Shown here in pieces: positions 32,312-46,007 of a stretch of DNA of 64,000 bases. Below the pieces are notes generated by a model, which did no database searches, was not told the DNA's origin, and saw only the letters and a list, made by a program, of their open reading frames with translations. The position numbers and the translations under genes were made by a program. This DNA is from Nannobrachium achirus (lineage: Eukaryota > Chordata > Actinopteri > Myctophiformes > Myctophidae), in the NCBI GenBank assembly GCA_963921795.1, contig OY997642.1, forward strand, positions 259,501 through 323,500, in the 5' to 3' direction. Each line of letters opens with the position of its first letter. Positions within the stretch are counted from its first letter, which is position 1.

Positions 32312-33833
32312 TCCTATACTATATCAAGTTCTCCTCAAAACTTCGGTTCCTTTCTACTCCTACATACTTAGTGAGAAAATGAAAATAAAAACATCAATGT
32401 GTTCAGTTTACAGTGGCGAAGTGTGCTATTATTTTTTATAGCAATCGGCCAAATGGGGGCGCTGTAGGAAGCCTTCGAAAGTGCGAACTTTGAACAGGTA
32501 TAGCTCATGCTGTGTTATACAGCCATGAAACCTGTATACACTTATGCGTCTCCTCATGCCGAACAACTTTTACCCTCTAACTTTTGACCTCTGACCTTTA
32601 GGTCTCCCACAATTCGGAATTATATGAAAAACAGTAAAAATCTATCTCCTCCTGGGATTTTCGCGTCAAGTGCACAAAACTTTTTTCACATGAACTTTGG
32701 ACCAATACGGTCAGATTGATCAACCAGATTTTTTTTAAAGTGAAATATAATTTTTTAATAATTCAATCAATATTGCGGTTTTATGCAAATTATTCTTCGG
32801 CCTCTAAATCATACATGCAAAGTTACACGTTCATGGCATTTGGCAAAGATGTGGAGGGTTAGTCAAAGTATCACTGAAACCAATTATATTCCAATCGGCC
32901 AAAGGGGGGCGCTATACGAAGCGTTTGAAAAGTCAAACTTCAAACGGGCATAAGTCATGACTCGTTTCGTTTGAAGACATGCAACTTGTTACACGCGTGC
33001 TTTGACTCAAGCGTAAGACATCTGTGTCGTTGTTAAGTAAGCTCCGCCCTTCGATTTTCCGCCATTTTGAGCAGTTTGTAAAACGCGTAAACCCGCTTTT
33101 ATTCTGGAATTTTCGCTCCACGTGCACAAAACTTTTTTTACGTGAACTTTGGACCGATATCTAAAGATCTGTCAGATCGGATTTCTTTAAAATTGAAACA
33201 TGCTTTTTTAAATAAATTCAATTAATATTGCAGTTTTATGCAAATTATTCTTCTGCCTCTAAATCATACATGCAAAGTAACATGTTCATGGCATTTGGCA
33301 AAGATGTAGAGTGTTAGTCCAAATATCACTAAAACCAATCTTACCCCAATTGGCCAAAGGGGGGCGCTATATCATTTTGAGCAGTTTGTGAAACGCTTAA
33401 ACCCGTTAGGATTTTTTTTTTGCAATTTGCATGAAACATTCTACACACAATCTAAGGACCTTTATCTAATATGCCTATGAAGTGCACACACACAAAAAAT
33501 AATAATAATGAATATAGCTGCAAGCAGCGATAAAGTGGCCAAAGCCAAAAACACCTCAAATCATGAACACAGCCTGCAATGTGCGTGAAATCTTGCAAGC
33601 ACATTCCCAATAGGTCAAGGAACAGATACCACCATCTTACATTGGCCTGTTATAGCGCCACCAGCGGGTCAACTTTTGCACAACACATTTTTGGAACAAA
33701 ATGGACCAATCTTTGACGTCAGTAACGTCAAAGAGAGCACTGCCTGCGATCTTGACATTTTGTACTTTTATAGCCATTGTTTTCTGGCTTGAAGCGAGCC
33801 CACAATTGTTTCGAAGGAACAATATTTTTCTAG
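32312..33833 (+). mobile_element. Helitron-like non-autonomous element, copy A
   Basis: Starts TCCTATACTATATCAAG. The 3' end has a short hairpin (ATTGTTTCGAAGGAACAAT) about nine bases before CTAG, followed by T, the pattern of Helitron 3' ends. Nearly the same sequence recurs at 43140-44665 (plus) and, inverted, at 35885-37390, 37419-38945 and 38962-40470. No Rep/helicase frame. It contains CAATCGGCCAAAGGGGGGCG type motifs throughout. Confidence 0.6.
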
Positions 33834-35042
33834 TTATTTATTAGTGTGGTTGCCCAACAGGGCAACACACTATAGTTCTAGGGAAACTTTCTTTCTTTCT
33901 TTCTTTCTATACTAACTAGGGTAACCAAAAGTTTGACGGCTTTCTTCGCCCACAGTTTTTGCGCCACACATTCGCGCCATATGTCAAATCGACCGGCTTC
34001 ATCGGGAATCGTGTGCTATGATTTTGCTAAGAGAAAAATTGTATAGTTTAATTGATATTAATTTATTAGTGAATTAATTTTCCCCATTGACTTATAATGG
34101 GAGTCGCAAAAACTCACATTCATGTATTTTTCTCTCGCAAACCATAGTGGCTACAGTTTCAAAACTTGGAGAGGAGATTCATAATTATTGCAAGAATTAA
34201 TCAAATTATAAATACATCACTCGGCCTCATGGTGGCGCTATAACAGCTCACTTTACGTTTTGGCTTATAACTCTTGAACCGTAGGTCGGAAAATTAAAAT
34301 TATTTTTTCCCTGGATTCCTTGGGTCATGACGCATCTCCTCATATAGGCCACGCCCATTTGCGTCAGGATAGATTTTCCGCCATTTTGAATTTTCTTCAA
34401 AACACACTTTTTGCTCCTTTTCCTACATATTTTCTCCAAATGTCACAAAAATCGGTACACATGATCTATGGACCCATGCGATAAACATATTCAAGCGATA
34501 TTTCGATAGTCCATACCGTTCGTCCGTAACAGGCTTCCAAATTTAGCGGGAGGGGTTCGTTTCGCAAAAATCAGCCATAAATCACAAACGAAACATCCAG
34601 TCAACACAAAATTTTAACCACAAGTCGCGGGTGGGATATTCAACAAATCCCCAAAAGCATTTCCACTTCGACCCTTAGGGGGCGCCACAAACGCGCTAAA
34701 CGTAACCGTTTCGTGCCAAAACGCATTTTTCAGGGGGAACGACCCTCTCAAAACGAAACACAAACGATCTCAGGAGCGACGCGACAACGTAATCGCCTTG
34801 CGGAACTCGTGGGAGGAGCCTATTTCTTAAAAACAAGAAACCATATCCTTACTTCAGGAACGCAGGATCCGACCGGCACCTTTTCTAATCGCGCGTCGCA
34901 CGGCCCCCGCGCTATCCGTCCCGACGTCGTCTCCCTCGGACCCCCGCGTTTTGCTCGGGGTCCCGGCGGCGCATCCCCACGACTCGCGCCGGGGCGGGGC
35001 GGGCAACCACACTCGCAATTTCCCAAATTGCACATTTTCTAG
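33834..35042 (+). mobile_element. Second Helitron-like element, copy 1
   Basis: Follows copy A directly. It ends with hairpin GCAATTTCCCAAATTGC, then ACATTTT and CTAG, again a Helitron-type 3' end. It includes a (TTTC)n run near 33891 and a GC-rich block at 34860-35020. An almost identical copy lies at 41929-43138. The 109-residue frame near the end is not supported as a gene. Confidence 0.55.
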
Positions 35043-35884
35043 TTGTGGGCTCGCTGAAGGCGAGTCCAGCTTGTTATACCCCAGTTTATACTTATTATAT
35101 CTTTCTAACTTCCAAGGGTCCGACCACTTTCTTCGGCATCTAACTACTTCAACACACTTTGTGCTAGAAACTTCGTTCCAATTTCAACATGTTCAGCTTT
35201 CTACAGTGATTATTGCTTAAATTTTTCTTTTCAAAATATTTCATATTTTTGGAAATATTTAACTTTTAAACTTTTATTTTTCCTCCTTATAATGGGAGTC
35301 TATGTAGAAAAGTGCCCACTTTTCTGGCGCACATTCTTTGTGCTCTTATATCTCTTTCATACTTTCACATAAAAACCTCGTTCCAACTTTGAAATGTTCA
35401 GTGAGGTTTGAAGTTTCATTGTTGTTTTAATAATTTTGAAAAAAAGTTTATACTGTTTGAAATATTTAACTTTATTCATAAATCTTTCATCCCATAGAGA
35501 ATGAATGGGATCTGACTTTAACATTTTTACTTTTTCACTAAACTTTATAGCCTCATTACTCTGGCATACATTTATGTAGGAACGCGATTCAAACTTGAAA
35601 AACGCTCACACGCTTTTGGACTTCATCGTGGTTCAAACGGTATTCGAAAACGTCATACCGTTCTTCCACAATCGCAGTCCAAAGGTAGAGTGTTTTGGGG
35701 TATTTTGGGGATATTTTTGGCGGGAAAACCAGTCCAGAGTGTAGCTAGAGTGTGGGAGACTTGTTCTTAAAGTAATGAAGTTCTCTGAACGAATCGTCCT
35801 CACGGCCAGAATATTTAAAATGTATGCATGTTTTTTGGCACGTTTGTAGCCACGCTCGTCGTGTTTCGTAAAGTGCAACTAAAA
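35043..35884. mobile_element. Fragment of a related non-coding element
   Basis: Begins GTGGGCTCGCTGAAGGCGAG, a hairpin similar to those at 32216 and 40540, then T-rich sequence typical of the same dispersed fish repeats. No gene. Confidence 0.4.
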
Positions 35885-37390
35885 CTAGAAAAATATTGTT
35901 CCTTCGAAACAATTGTGGGCTCGCTTCAAGCCAGAAAACAATGGCTATAAAAGCACAAAATGTCAAGATCGCAGGCAGTGCTCTCTTTGACGTTACTGAC
36001 GTCAACGATTGGTCCATTTTGTTCCAAAAATGTGTTGTGCAAAAGTTGACCCGCTGGTGGCGCTATAACAGGCCAATGTGAGAAGGGTGGTATCTGTTCC
36101 TTGACCTATTGGGAATGTGCTTGCAAGATTTCACGCACATTGCAGGCTGTGTTCATGATTTGAGGTGTTTTTGGCTTTGGCCACTTTATCGCTGCTTGCA
36201 GCTATATTCATTATTATTATTTTTTTGTGTGTGTGCACTTCATAGGCATATTAGATAAAGGTCCTTAGATTGTGTGCAGAATGTTTCATGCAAATTGCAA
36301 AAAAAAAATCCTAACGGGTTTAAGCGTTTCACAAACTGCTCAAAATGATATAGCGCCCCCCTTTGGCCAATTGGGGTAAGATTGGTTTTAGTGATATTTG
36401 GACTAACACTCTACATCTTTGCCAAATGCCATGAACATGTTACTTTGCATGTATGATTTAGAGGCAGAAGAATAATTTGCATAAAACTGCAATATTCATT
36501 GAATTTATTTAAAAAAGCATGTTTCAATTTTAAAGAAATCCGATCTGACAGATCTTTAGATATCGGTCCAAAGTTCACGTAAAAAAAGTTTTGTGCACGT
36601 GGAGCGAAAATTCCAGAATAAAAGCGGGTTTACGCGTTTTACAAACTGCTCAATATGGCGGAAAATAGAAGGGCGGAGCTTACTTAACAACGACACAGAT
36701 GTCTTCCGCTCGAGTCAAAGCACGCGTGTAACAAGTTGCATGTCTTCAAACAAAACGAGTCATGACTTATGCCCGTTTGAAGTTTGAATTTTCAAACGCT
36801 TCGTATAGCGCCCCCCTTTGGCCGATTGGAATAAAATTGGTTTCAGTGATACTTTGACTAACCCTCCACATCTTTGCCAAATGCCATGAACGTGTACCTT
36901 TGCATGTATGATTTAGAGGCCGAAGAATAATTTGCATAAAACCGCAATATTGATTAAATTATTAAAAAATTATATTTCACTTAAAAAAAAATCTGGTTGA
37001 TCAATCTGACCGTATTGGTCCAAAGTTCATGTGAAAAAAGTTTTGTGCACTTGACGCGAAAATCCCAGGAGGAGATAGATTTTTACTGTTTTTCATATAA
37101 TTCCGAATTGTGGGAGACCTAAAGGTCAGAGGTCAAAAGTTAGAGGGTAAAAGTTGTTCGGCATGAGGAGACGCATAAGTGTATACAGGTTTCATGGCTG
37201 TATGTATAACACAGCATGAGCTATACCTGTTCAAAGATCGCACTTTCGAAGGCTTCCTACAGCGCCACCATTTGGCCGATTGCTGTATAAAATAATAGCA
37301 CACGTCGCCACTGTAGGCTGAACACATTGATGTTTTTATTTTCATTTTCTCACTAAGTATGTAGGAGTAGAAAGGAACCGAAGTTCCCGT
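35885..37390 (-). mobile_element. Helitron-like element, inverted copy D
   Basis: Reverse-orientation copy of element A: starts with the complement of the CTAG end and hairpin (35885-35915) and runs through the shared blocks to GTAGGAGTAGAAAGGAACCG near 37375. The 5' tip is replaced by CCCGTCTACTTACTAGATAA and AT repeats. Confidence 0.6.
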
Positions 37391-37418
37391 CTACTTACTA
37401 GATAAATAAATAAATAAA

Positions 37419-38945
37419 CTAGAAAAATATTGTTCCTTCGAAACAATTGTGGGCTCGCTTCAAGCCAGAAAACAATGGCTATAAAAGCACAAAATGTCAA
37501 GATCGCAGGCAGTGCTCTCTTTGACGTTACTGACATCAAAGTTTGTCCATTTTGTTCCAAAAATGTGTTGTGCAAAAGTTGACCCGCTGGTGGCGCTATA
37601 ACAGGCCAATGTGAGAAGGTTGGTATCTGTTCCTTGACCTATTGGGAATGTGCTTGCAAGATTTCACGCACATCCCAGGCTGTGTTCATGATTTGAGGTG
37701 TTTTTGGCTTTGGACACTTTATCGCTGCTTGCAGCTATATTTATTATTATTATTTTATAATTTTTTTGTGTGCACTTCATAGGCATGTTAGATAAAGGTC
37801 CTTAGATTGCGTGTAGAATGTTTCATGCAAATTGCAAAAAAAATCCTAGAATAAAAACGGGTTTAAGCGTTTTACAAACTGCTCAAAATTATATAGCGCC
37901 CCCCTTTGGCCATTTGGGGTAAGATTGGTTTCAGTGATATTTGAACTAACCCTCTACACTATTTTGTCATGAAAATGTGACTTTGCTTGTATGTTTTAGA
38001 GGCAGAAGAATAATTTGCATAAAAATGCAATATTGTTTGAATTATTTAAAAAAGCATGTTTCAATGTTAAAGAAATCCGATCTGACAGATCTTTAGATAT
38101 CGGTCCAAAGTTCACGTAAAAAAAGTTTTGTGCACGTGACGCGAAAATTCCAGAATAAAAGCGGGTTTACGCGTTTTACAAACTGCTCAAAGTGGCGGAA
38201 AATCGAAGGGCGGAGCTTACTTAACAATGACACAGATGTCTTCCGCTTGAGTCAAAGCACGCGTGTAACAAGTTGCATGTCTTCAAACGAAACGAGTCAT
38301 GACTTATGCCCGTTTGAAGTTTGAATTTTCAGACGCTTCGTATAGCGCCCCCCTTTGGCCGATTGGAATAAAATTGGTTTCAGTGATACTTTGACTAACC
38401 CTCCACATCTTTGCCAAATGCCATGAACGTGTAACTTTGCATGTATGATTTAGAGGCCGAAGAATAATTTGCATAAAACCGCAATATTGATAGAATTATT
38501 AAAAAATTATATTTCACTTTAAAAGAAATCCGCCGAGATTAGTTTGACCGTATTGGTCCAAAGTTCATGTGAAAAAAGTTTTGTGCGCGTATCGAAAAAA
38601 TCCCAGGAGGAGATAGATTTTTACTGTTTTTCATATAATTCCGAATTGTGGGAGACCTAAAGGTCAGAGGTCAAAAGTTAGAGGGTAAAAGTTGTTCGGC
38701 ATGAGGAGACGCATAAGTGTATACAGGTTTCATGGCTGTACCTCAAACACAGCATGAGCTATACCTGTTCAAAGATCGCACTTTCGAAGGCTTCCTACAG
38801 CGCCACCATTTGGCCGATTGCTATATAAAATAATAGCACACTTCGCCACTGTAAACTGAACACATTGATGTTTTTATTTTCATTTTCTCACTAAGTATGT
38901 AGGAGTAGAAAGGAACCGAAGTTTTTTGATACTTGATATGACTGC
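37419..38945 (-). mobile_element. Helitron-like element, inverted copy E
   Basis: Second inverted copy, starting at the complement of CTAG at 37419-37422. It diverges from D by point differences and small indels (for example the ACTATTTTGTCATG segment near 37965). Arranged head to tail with D and F. Confidence 0.6.
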
Positions 38946-38961
38946 CTGCCTGATAGATAAA

Positions 38962-40497
38962 CTAGAAAAATATTGTTCCTTCGAAACAATTGTGGGCTCG
39001 CTTCAAGCCAGAAAACAATGGCTATAAAAGCACAAAATGTCAAGATCGCAGGCAGTGCTCTCTTTGACGTTACTGACGTCAAAGATTGGTCCATTTTGTT
39101 ACAAAAATGTGTTGTGCAAAAGTTGACCCGCTGGTGGCGCTATAACAGGCCAATGTGAGAAGGTTGGTATCTGTTCCTTGACCTATTGGGAATGTGCTTG
39201 CAAGATTTCACGCACATCCCAGGCTGTGTTCATGATTTGAGGTGTTTTTGGCTTTGGACACTTTATCGCTGCTTGCAGCTATATTTATTATTATTATTTT
39301 ATAATTTTTTTGTGTGCACTTCATAGGCATGTTAGATAAAGGTCCTTAGATTGCGTGTAGAATGTTTCATGCAAATTGCAAAAAAAATCCTAGAATAAAA
39401 ACGGGTTTAAGCGTTTTACAAACTGCTCAAAATTATATAGCGCCCCCCTTTGGCCATTTGGGGTAAGATTGGTTTCAGTGATATTTGAACTAACCCTCTA
39501 CACTATTTTGTCATGAAAATGTGACTTTGCTTGTATGTTTTAGAGGCAGAAGAATAATTTGCATAAAAATGCAATATTGTTTGAATTATTTAAAAAAGCA
39601 TGTTTCAATGTTAAAGAAATCCGATCTGACAGATCTTTAGATATCGGTCCAAAGTTCACGTAAAAAAAGTTTTGTGCACGTGATGCGAAAATTCCAGAAT
39701 AAAAGCGGGTTTACGCGTTTTACAAACTGCTCAAAGTGGCGGAAAATCGAAGGGCGGAGCTTACTTAACAACGACACAGATGTCTTCCGCTCGAGTCAAA
39801 GCACGCGTGTAACAAGTTGCATGTCTTCAAACGAAACGAGTCATGACTTATGCCCGTTTGAAGTTTGAATTTTCAGACGCTTCGTATAGCGCCCCCCTTT
39901 GGCCGATTGGAATAAAATTGGTTTCAGTGATACTTTGACTAACCCTCCACATCTTTGCCAAATGCCATGAACGTGTAACTTTGCATGTATGATTTAGAGG
40001 CCGAAGAATAATTTGCATAAAACCGCAATATTGATTGAATTATTAAAAAATGATATTTCACTTTAAAAGAAATCCACCGAGATAAATCTGACCGTATTGG
40101 TCCAAAGTTCATGTGAAAAAAGTTTTGTGCGCGTAACAAAAAAAACCCAGGAGGAGATAGTTTTTCATATAATTCCGAATTGTGGGAGACCTAAAGGTCA
40201 GAGGTCAAAAGTTAGAGGGTAAAAGTTGTTCGGCATGAGGAGACGCATAAGTGTATACAGGTTTCATGGCTGTATGTATAACACAGCATGAGCTATACCT
40301 GTTCAAAGTTCGCACTTTCGAAGGCTTCCTACAGCGCCACCATTTGGCCGATTGCTGTAAAAAGTAATAGCACACTTCGCCACTGTAAACTGAACACATT
40401 GATGTTTTTATTTTCATTTTCTCACTAAGTATGTAGGAGTAGAAAGGAACCGAAAATCCCGTCTACTTACTAGATAAACAAATAAATAAATAAATAA
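38962..40497 (-). mobile_element. Helitron-like element, inverted copy F
   Basis: Third inverted copy in tandem. Very similar to E, including the ACTATTTTGTCATG variant, so E and F likely arose by local duplication. Ends in an AAATAAATA run before the hairpin pair. Confidence 0.6.
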
Positions 40498-40596
40498 ATA
40501 ATGACAATATCTAAAGTGTGCTCGCCAGGTACTGGCGAGCCCACAATAATGACAATATCTAAAGTGTGCTCGCCAGGTACTGGCGAGCCCACAATA
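40498..40596. repeat. Duplicated hairpin, inverted relative to 32216
   Basis: Two copies of AATGACAATATCTAAAGTGT then GCTCGCCAGGTACTGGCGAG; the complement of the 32216-32308 pair apart from the loop. Confidence 0.9.
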
Positions 40597-40656
40597 AAAC
40601 AGAGACTTACAGAATTTCATCTATGGCCCTCTGAGTGCCGGGTCGCGCCTCAGACG

Positions 40657-43138
40657 AACAACTTTTACCCTCTAACTTTTGACCTCTGACCTTTAGGTCT
40701 CCCACAATTCGGAATTATATGAAAAACAGTAAAAATCTATCTCCTCCTGGGATTTTCGCGTCAAGTGCACAAAACTTTTTTCACATGAACTTTGGACCAA
40801 TACGGTCAGATTGATCAACCAGATTTTTTTTAAAGTGAAATATAATTTTTTAATAATTCAATCAATATTGCGGTTTTATGCAAATTATTCTTCGGCCTCT
40901 AAATCATACATGCAAAGTTACACGTTCATGGCATTTGGCAAAGATGTGGAGGGTTAGTCAAAGTATCACTGAAACCAATTATATTCCAATCGGCCAAAGG
41001 GGGGCGCTATACGAAGCGTTTGAAAAGTCAAACTTCAAACGGGCATAAGTCATGACTCGTTTCGTTTGAAGACATGCAACTTGTTACACGCGTGCTTTGA
41101 CTCAAGCGTAAGACATCTGTGTCGTTGTTAAGTAAGCTCCGCCCTTCGATTTTCCGCCATTTTGAGCAGTTTGTAAAACGCGTAAACCCGCTTTTATTCT
41201 GGAATTTTCGCTCCACGTGCACAAAACTTTTTTTACGTGAACTTTGGACCGATATCTAAAGATCTGTCAGATCGGATTTCTTTAAAATTGAAACATGCTT
41301 TTTTAAATAAATTCAATTAATATTGCAGTTTTATGCAAATTATTCTTCTGCCTCTAAATCATACATGCAAAGTAACATGTTCATGGCATTTGGCAAAGAT
41401 GTAGAGTGTTAGTCCAAATATCACTAAAACCAATCTTACCCCAATTGGCCAAAGGGGGGCGCTATATCATTTTGAGCAGTTTGTGAAACGCTTAAACCCG
41501 TTAGGATTTTTTTTTTGCAATTTGCATGAAACATTCTACACACAATCTAAGGACCTTTATCTAATATGCCTATGAAGTGCACACACACAAAAAATAATAA
41601 TAATGAATATAGCTGCAAGCAGCGATAAAGTGGCCAAAGCCAAAAACACCTCAAATCATGAACACAGCCTGCAATGTGCGTGAAATCTTGCAAGCACATT
41701 CCCAATAGGTCAAGGAACAGATACCACCATCTTACATTGGCCTGTTATAGCGCCACCAGCGGGTCAACTTTTGCACAACACATTTTTGGAACAAAATGGA
41801 CCAATCTTTGACGTCAGTAACGTCAAAGAGAGCACTGCCTGCGATCTTGACATTTTGTACTTTTATAGCCATTGTTTTCTGGCTTGAAGCGAGCCCACAA
41901 TTGTTTCGAAGGAACAATATTTTTCTAGTTATTTATTAGTGTGGTTGCCCAACAGGGCAACACACTATAGTTCTAGGGAAACTTTCTTTCTTTCTTTCTT
42001 TCTATACTAACTAGGGTAACCAAAAGTTTGACGGCTTTCTTCGCCCACAGTTTTTGCGCCACACATTCGCGCCATATGTCAAATCGACCGGCTTCATCGG
42101 GAATCGTGTGCTATGATTTTGCTAAGAGAAAAATTGTATAGTTTAATTGATATTAATTTATTAGTGAATTAATTTTCCCCATTGACTTATAATGGGAATC
42201 GCAAAAACTCACATTCATGTATTTTTCTCTCGCAAACCATAGTGGCTACAGTTTCAAAACTTGGAGAGGAGATTCATAATTATTGCAAGAATTAATCAAA
42301 TTATAAATACATCACTCGGCCTCATGGTGGCGCTATAACAGCTCACTTTACGTTTTGGCTTATAACTCTTGAACCGTAGGTCGGAAAATTAAAATTATTT
42401 TTTTCCCTGGATTCCTTGGGTCATGACGCATCTCCTCATATAGGCCACGCCCATTTGCGTCAGGATAGATTTTCCGCCATTTTGAATTTTCTTCAAAACA
42501 CACTTTTTGCTCCTTTTCCTACATATTTTCTCCAAATGTCACAAAAATCGGTACACATGATCTATGGACCCATGCGATAAACATATTCAAGCGATATTTC
42601 GATAGTCCATACCGTTCGTCCGTAACAGGCTTCCAAATTTAGCGGGAGGGGTTCGTTTCGCAAAAATCAGCCATAAATCACAAACGAAACATCCAGTCAA
42701 CACAAAATTTTAACCACAAGTCGCGGGTGGGATATTCAACAAATCCCCAAAAGCATTTCCACTTCGACCCTTAGGGGGCGCCACAAACGCGCTAAACGTA
42801 ACCGTTTCGTGCCAAAACGCATTTTTCAGGGGGAACGACCCTCTCAAAACGAAACACAAACGATCTCAGGAGCGACGCGACAACGTAATCGCCTTGCGGA
42901 ACTCGTGGGAGGAGCCTATTTCTTAAAAACAAGAAACCATATCCTTACTTCAGGAACGCAGGATCCGACCGGCACCTTTTCTAATCGCGCGTCGCACGGC
43001 CCCCGCGCTATCCGTCCCGACGTCGTCTCCCTCGGACCCCCGCGTTTTGCTCGGGGTCCCGGCGGCGCATCCCCGCGACTCGCGCCGGGGCGGGGCGGGC
43101 AACCACACTCGCAATTTCCCAAATTGCACATTTTCTAG
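40657..43138 (+). repeat. 2.48-kb direct duplication of 32562-35042
   Basis: From GAACAACTTTTACCCTC on, this stretch matches 32562-35042 at a constant offset of 8,095-8,096 bp with only a few differences seen (for example near 34101/42197 and 34978/43074 and one T-run length change). It contains the 3' part of element A (ending 41928) and the whole second element (41929-43138). The duplication is recent. Confidence 0.92.
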
Positions 43139-43139
43139 T

Positions 43140-44665
43140 TCCTATACTATATCAAGTTCTCCTCAAAACTTCGGTTCCTTTCTACTCCTACATACTTAGT
43201 GAGAAAATGAAAATAAAAACATCAATGTGTTCAGTTTACAGTGGCGAAGTGTGCTATTATTTTCTATAGCAATCGGCCAAATGGTGGCGCTGTAGGAAGC
43301 CTTCGAAAGTGCGATCTTTGAACAGGTATAGCTCATGCTGTGTTATACATACAGCCATGAAACCTGTATACACTTATGCGTCTCCTCATGCCGAACAACT
43401 TTTACCCTCTAACTTTTGACCTCTGACCTTTAGGTCTCCCACAATTCGGAATTATATGAAAAACAGTAAAAATCTATCTCCTCCTGGGATTTTCGCGTCA
43501 AGTGCACAAAACTTTTTTCACATGAACTTTGGACCAATACGGTCAGATTGATCAACCAGATTTTTTTTAAAGTGAAATATAATTTTTTAATAATTCAATC
43601 AATATTGCGGTTTTATGCAAATTATTCTTCGGCCTCTAAATCATACATGCAAAGTTACACGTTCATGGCATTTGGCAAAGATGTGGAGGGTTAGTCAAAG
43701 TATCACTGAAACCAATTTTATTCCAATCGGCCAAAGGGGGGCGCTATACGAAGCGTTTGAAAATTCAAACTTCAAACGGGCATAAGTCATGACTCGTTTC
43801 GTTTGAAGACATGCAACTTGTTACACGCGTGCTTTGACTCGAGCGGAAGACATCTGTGTCGTTAAGTAAGCTCCGCCCTTCGATTTTCCGCCATATTGAG
43901 CAGTTTGTAAAACGCGTAAACCCGCTTTTATTCTGGAATTTTCGCTCCACGTGCACAAAACTTTTTTTACGTGAACTTTGGACCGATATCTAAAGATCTG
44001 TCAGATCGGATTTCTTTAAAATTGAAACATGCTTTTTTAAATAAATTCAATGAATATTGCAGTTTTATGCAAATTATTCTTCTGCCTCTAAATCATACAT
44101 GCAAAGTAACATGTTCATGGCATTTGGCAAAGATGTAGAGTGTTAGTCCAAATATCACTAAAACCAATCTTACCCCAATTGGCCAAAGGGGGGCGCTATA
44201 TCATTTTGAGCAGTTTGTGAAACGCTTAAACCCGTTAGGATTTTTTTTTTTGCAATTTGCATGAAACATTCTACACACAATCTAAGGACCTTTATCTAAT
44301 ATGCCTATGAAGTGCACACACACAAAAAAATTATAATAATGAATATAGCTGCAAGCAGCGATAAAGTGGCCAAAGCCAAAAACACCTCAAATCATGAACA
44401 CAGCCTGCAATGTGCGTGAAATCTTGCAAGCACATTCCCAATAGGTCAAGGAACAGATACCACCCTTCTTACATTGGCCTGTTATAGCGCCACCAGCGGG
44501 TAAACTTTTGCACAACACATTTTTGGAACAAAATGGACCAATCTTTGACGTCAGTAACGTCAAAGAGAGCACTGCCTGCGATCTTGACATTTTGTACTTT
44601 TATAGCCATTGTTTTCTGGCTTGAAGCGAGCCCACAATTGTTTCGAAGGAACAATATTTTTCTAG
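43140..44665 (+). mobile_element. Helitron-like element, copy H
   Basis: Full-length plus-strand copy of element A (starts TCCTATACTATATCAAG, ends hairpin plus CTAG at 44662-44665). It directly follows the CTAG end of the preceding element, so it inserted at that junction. Confidence 0.6.
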
Positions 44666-45185
44666 TTACACTCCATTTGGAACCATTTCATTTCTGTCTA
44701 CTCACTCTCTGGACAGTTCAGAAACCTGTCTAGTAACCATACATCATGAAGTAGCAGAACCCTTGCCTCTATTCACACTCTGCTCAGGGCAGACCAAGTA
44801 CAGAGTGAAAGGTGAAGTTTATTAAGTATTGACGGTTCAAGTGGTTAAATATCTGAAAACACAAATTGACATGAATCCAAAATACACTGATGATTGTGCT
44901 GTCAAACAATGAAACTATATGGAATCTATGGACAGGTTGTGGGGGTCCCTGCTTCATCTCTCTCTCTCAACTAAGGGGTCCCTGCTTCATGTCTCTCCAC
45001 TAAGACCTTAGCCTGAAAACACTGAAGACCCCTGCTATAAACCTAACCCTATTTCTAATGTTAACCTCAGTAAAACTGTCTACGCCTAAACTTACTGTGT
45101 GTCAAACCTCCTCCACAGTAGAAACAAATACAAGAACCGAACCGCCCCACCGAGCGGTCGCTGGAAAGAAATGGGGTGGAGTGAT
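44666..45185. other. Intergenic sequence, no feature
   Basis: Non-repetitive sequence with no exon or element end that I can support. Confidence 0.5.
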
Positions 45186-45202
45186 CTGGTTACCAAAGCA
45201 CT

Positions 45203-45930
45203 TACATTATGATGCCCATATATGGAGACAGTCCTACATTATGATGCCCATATATGGAGACAGTCCTACATTATGATGCACATATATGGAGACAGTCCTA
45301 CATTATGATGCCCATATATGGAGACAGTCCTACATTATGATGCCCATATATGGAGACAGTCCTACATTATGATGCCCATATATGGAGACAGTCCTACATT
45401 ATGATGCCCATATATGGAGACAGTTCTACATTATGATGCCCATATATGGAGACAGTTGTACATTATGATGCCCATATATGGAGACAGTTCTACATTATGA
45501 TGCCCATATATGGAGACAGTCGTACATCATCGATGCCCATATATGGAGACAGTTGTACATTATGATGCCCATATATGGAGACATTTCTACATTATGATGC
45601 CCATATATGGAGACAGTTCTACATTATGATGCCCATATATGGAGACAGTCCTACATTATGATGCCCATATATGGAGACAGTCCTACATTATGATGCCCAT
45701 ATATGGAGACAGTTCTACATTATGATGCCCATATATGGAGACAGTCCTACATTATGATGCCCATATATGGAGACAGTCCTACATTATGATGCCCATATAT
45801 GGAGACAGTCCTACATTATGATGCCCATATATGGAGACAGTCCTACATTATGATGACCATATATGGAGACAGTCTTACATTATGATGCCCATATATGGAG
45901 ACAGTCCTACATTATGATGCCCATATATGT
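45203..45930. repeat. 32-bp minisatellite with CCATATATGG core
   Basis: About 23 copies of CCTACATTATGATGCCCATA then TATGGAGACAGT. Every unit but one holds CCATATATGG, a perfect CArG-box palindrome. The same unit occurs at 48737-48932 and at 51545-51617, where it abuts the copb2 exon donor. The sequence GTGATCTGGTTACC flanks the outer ends at 45181 and 48932, so one array may have been split by the 45930-48737 material. Confidence 0.95.
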
Positions 45931-46007
45931 GTGGCGAGGTTAAAAAGTATAAAAATGATTGTTGCCAACAACGCCACCTGGAGGACCATAGAGCCCAGGA
46001 ACTCCAC

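Noticed and set aside
34713..35042. 109-residue protein also present at 42809-43138
   Set aside because: Its conservation is explained by the recent duplication of the whole element; composition and context are non-coding.
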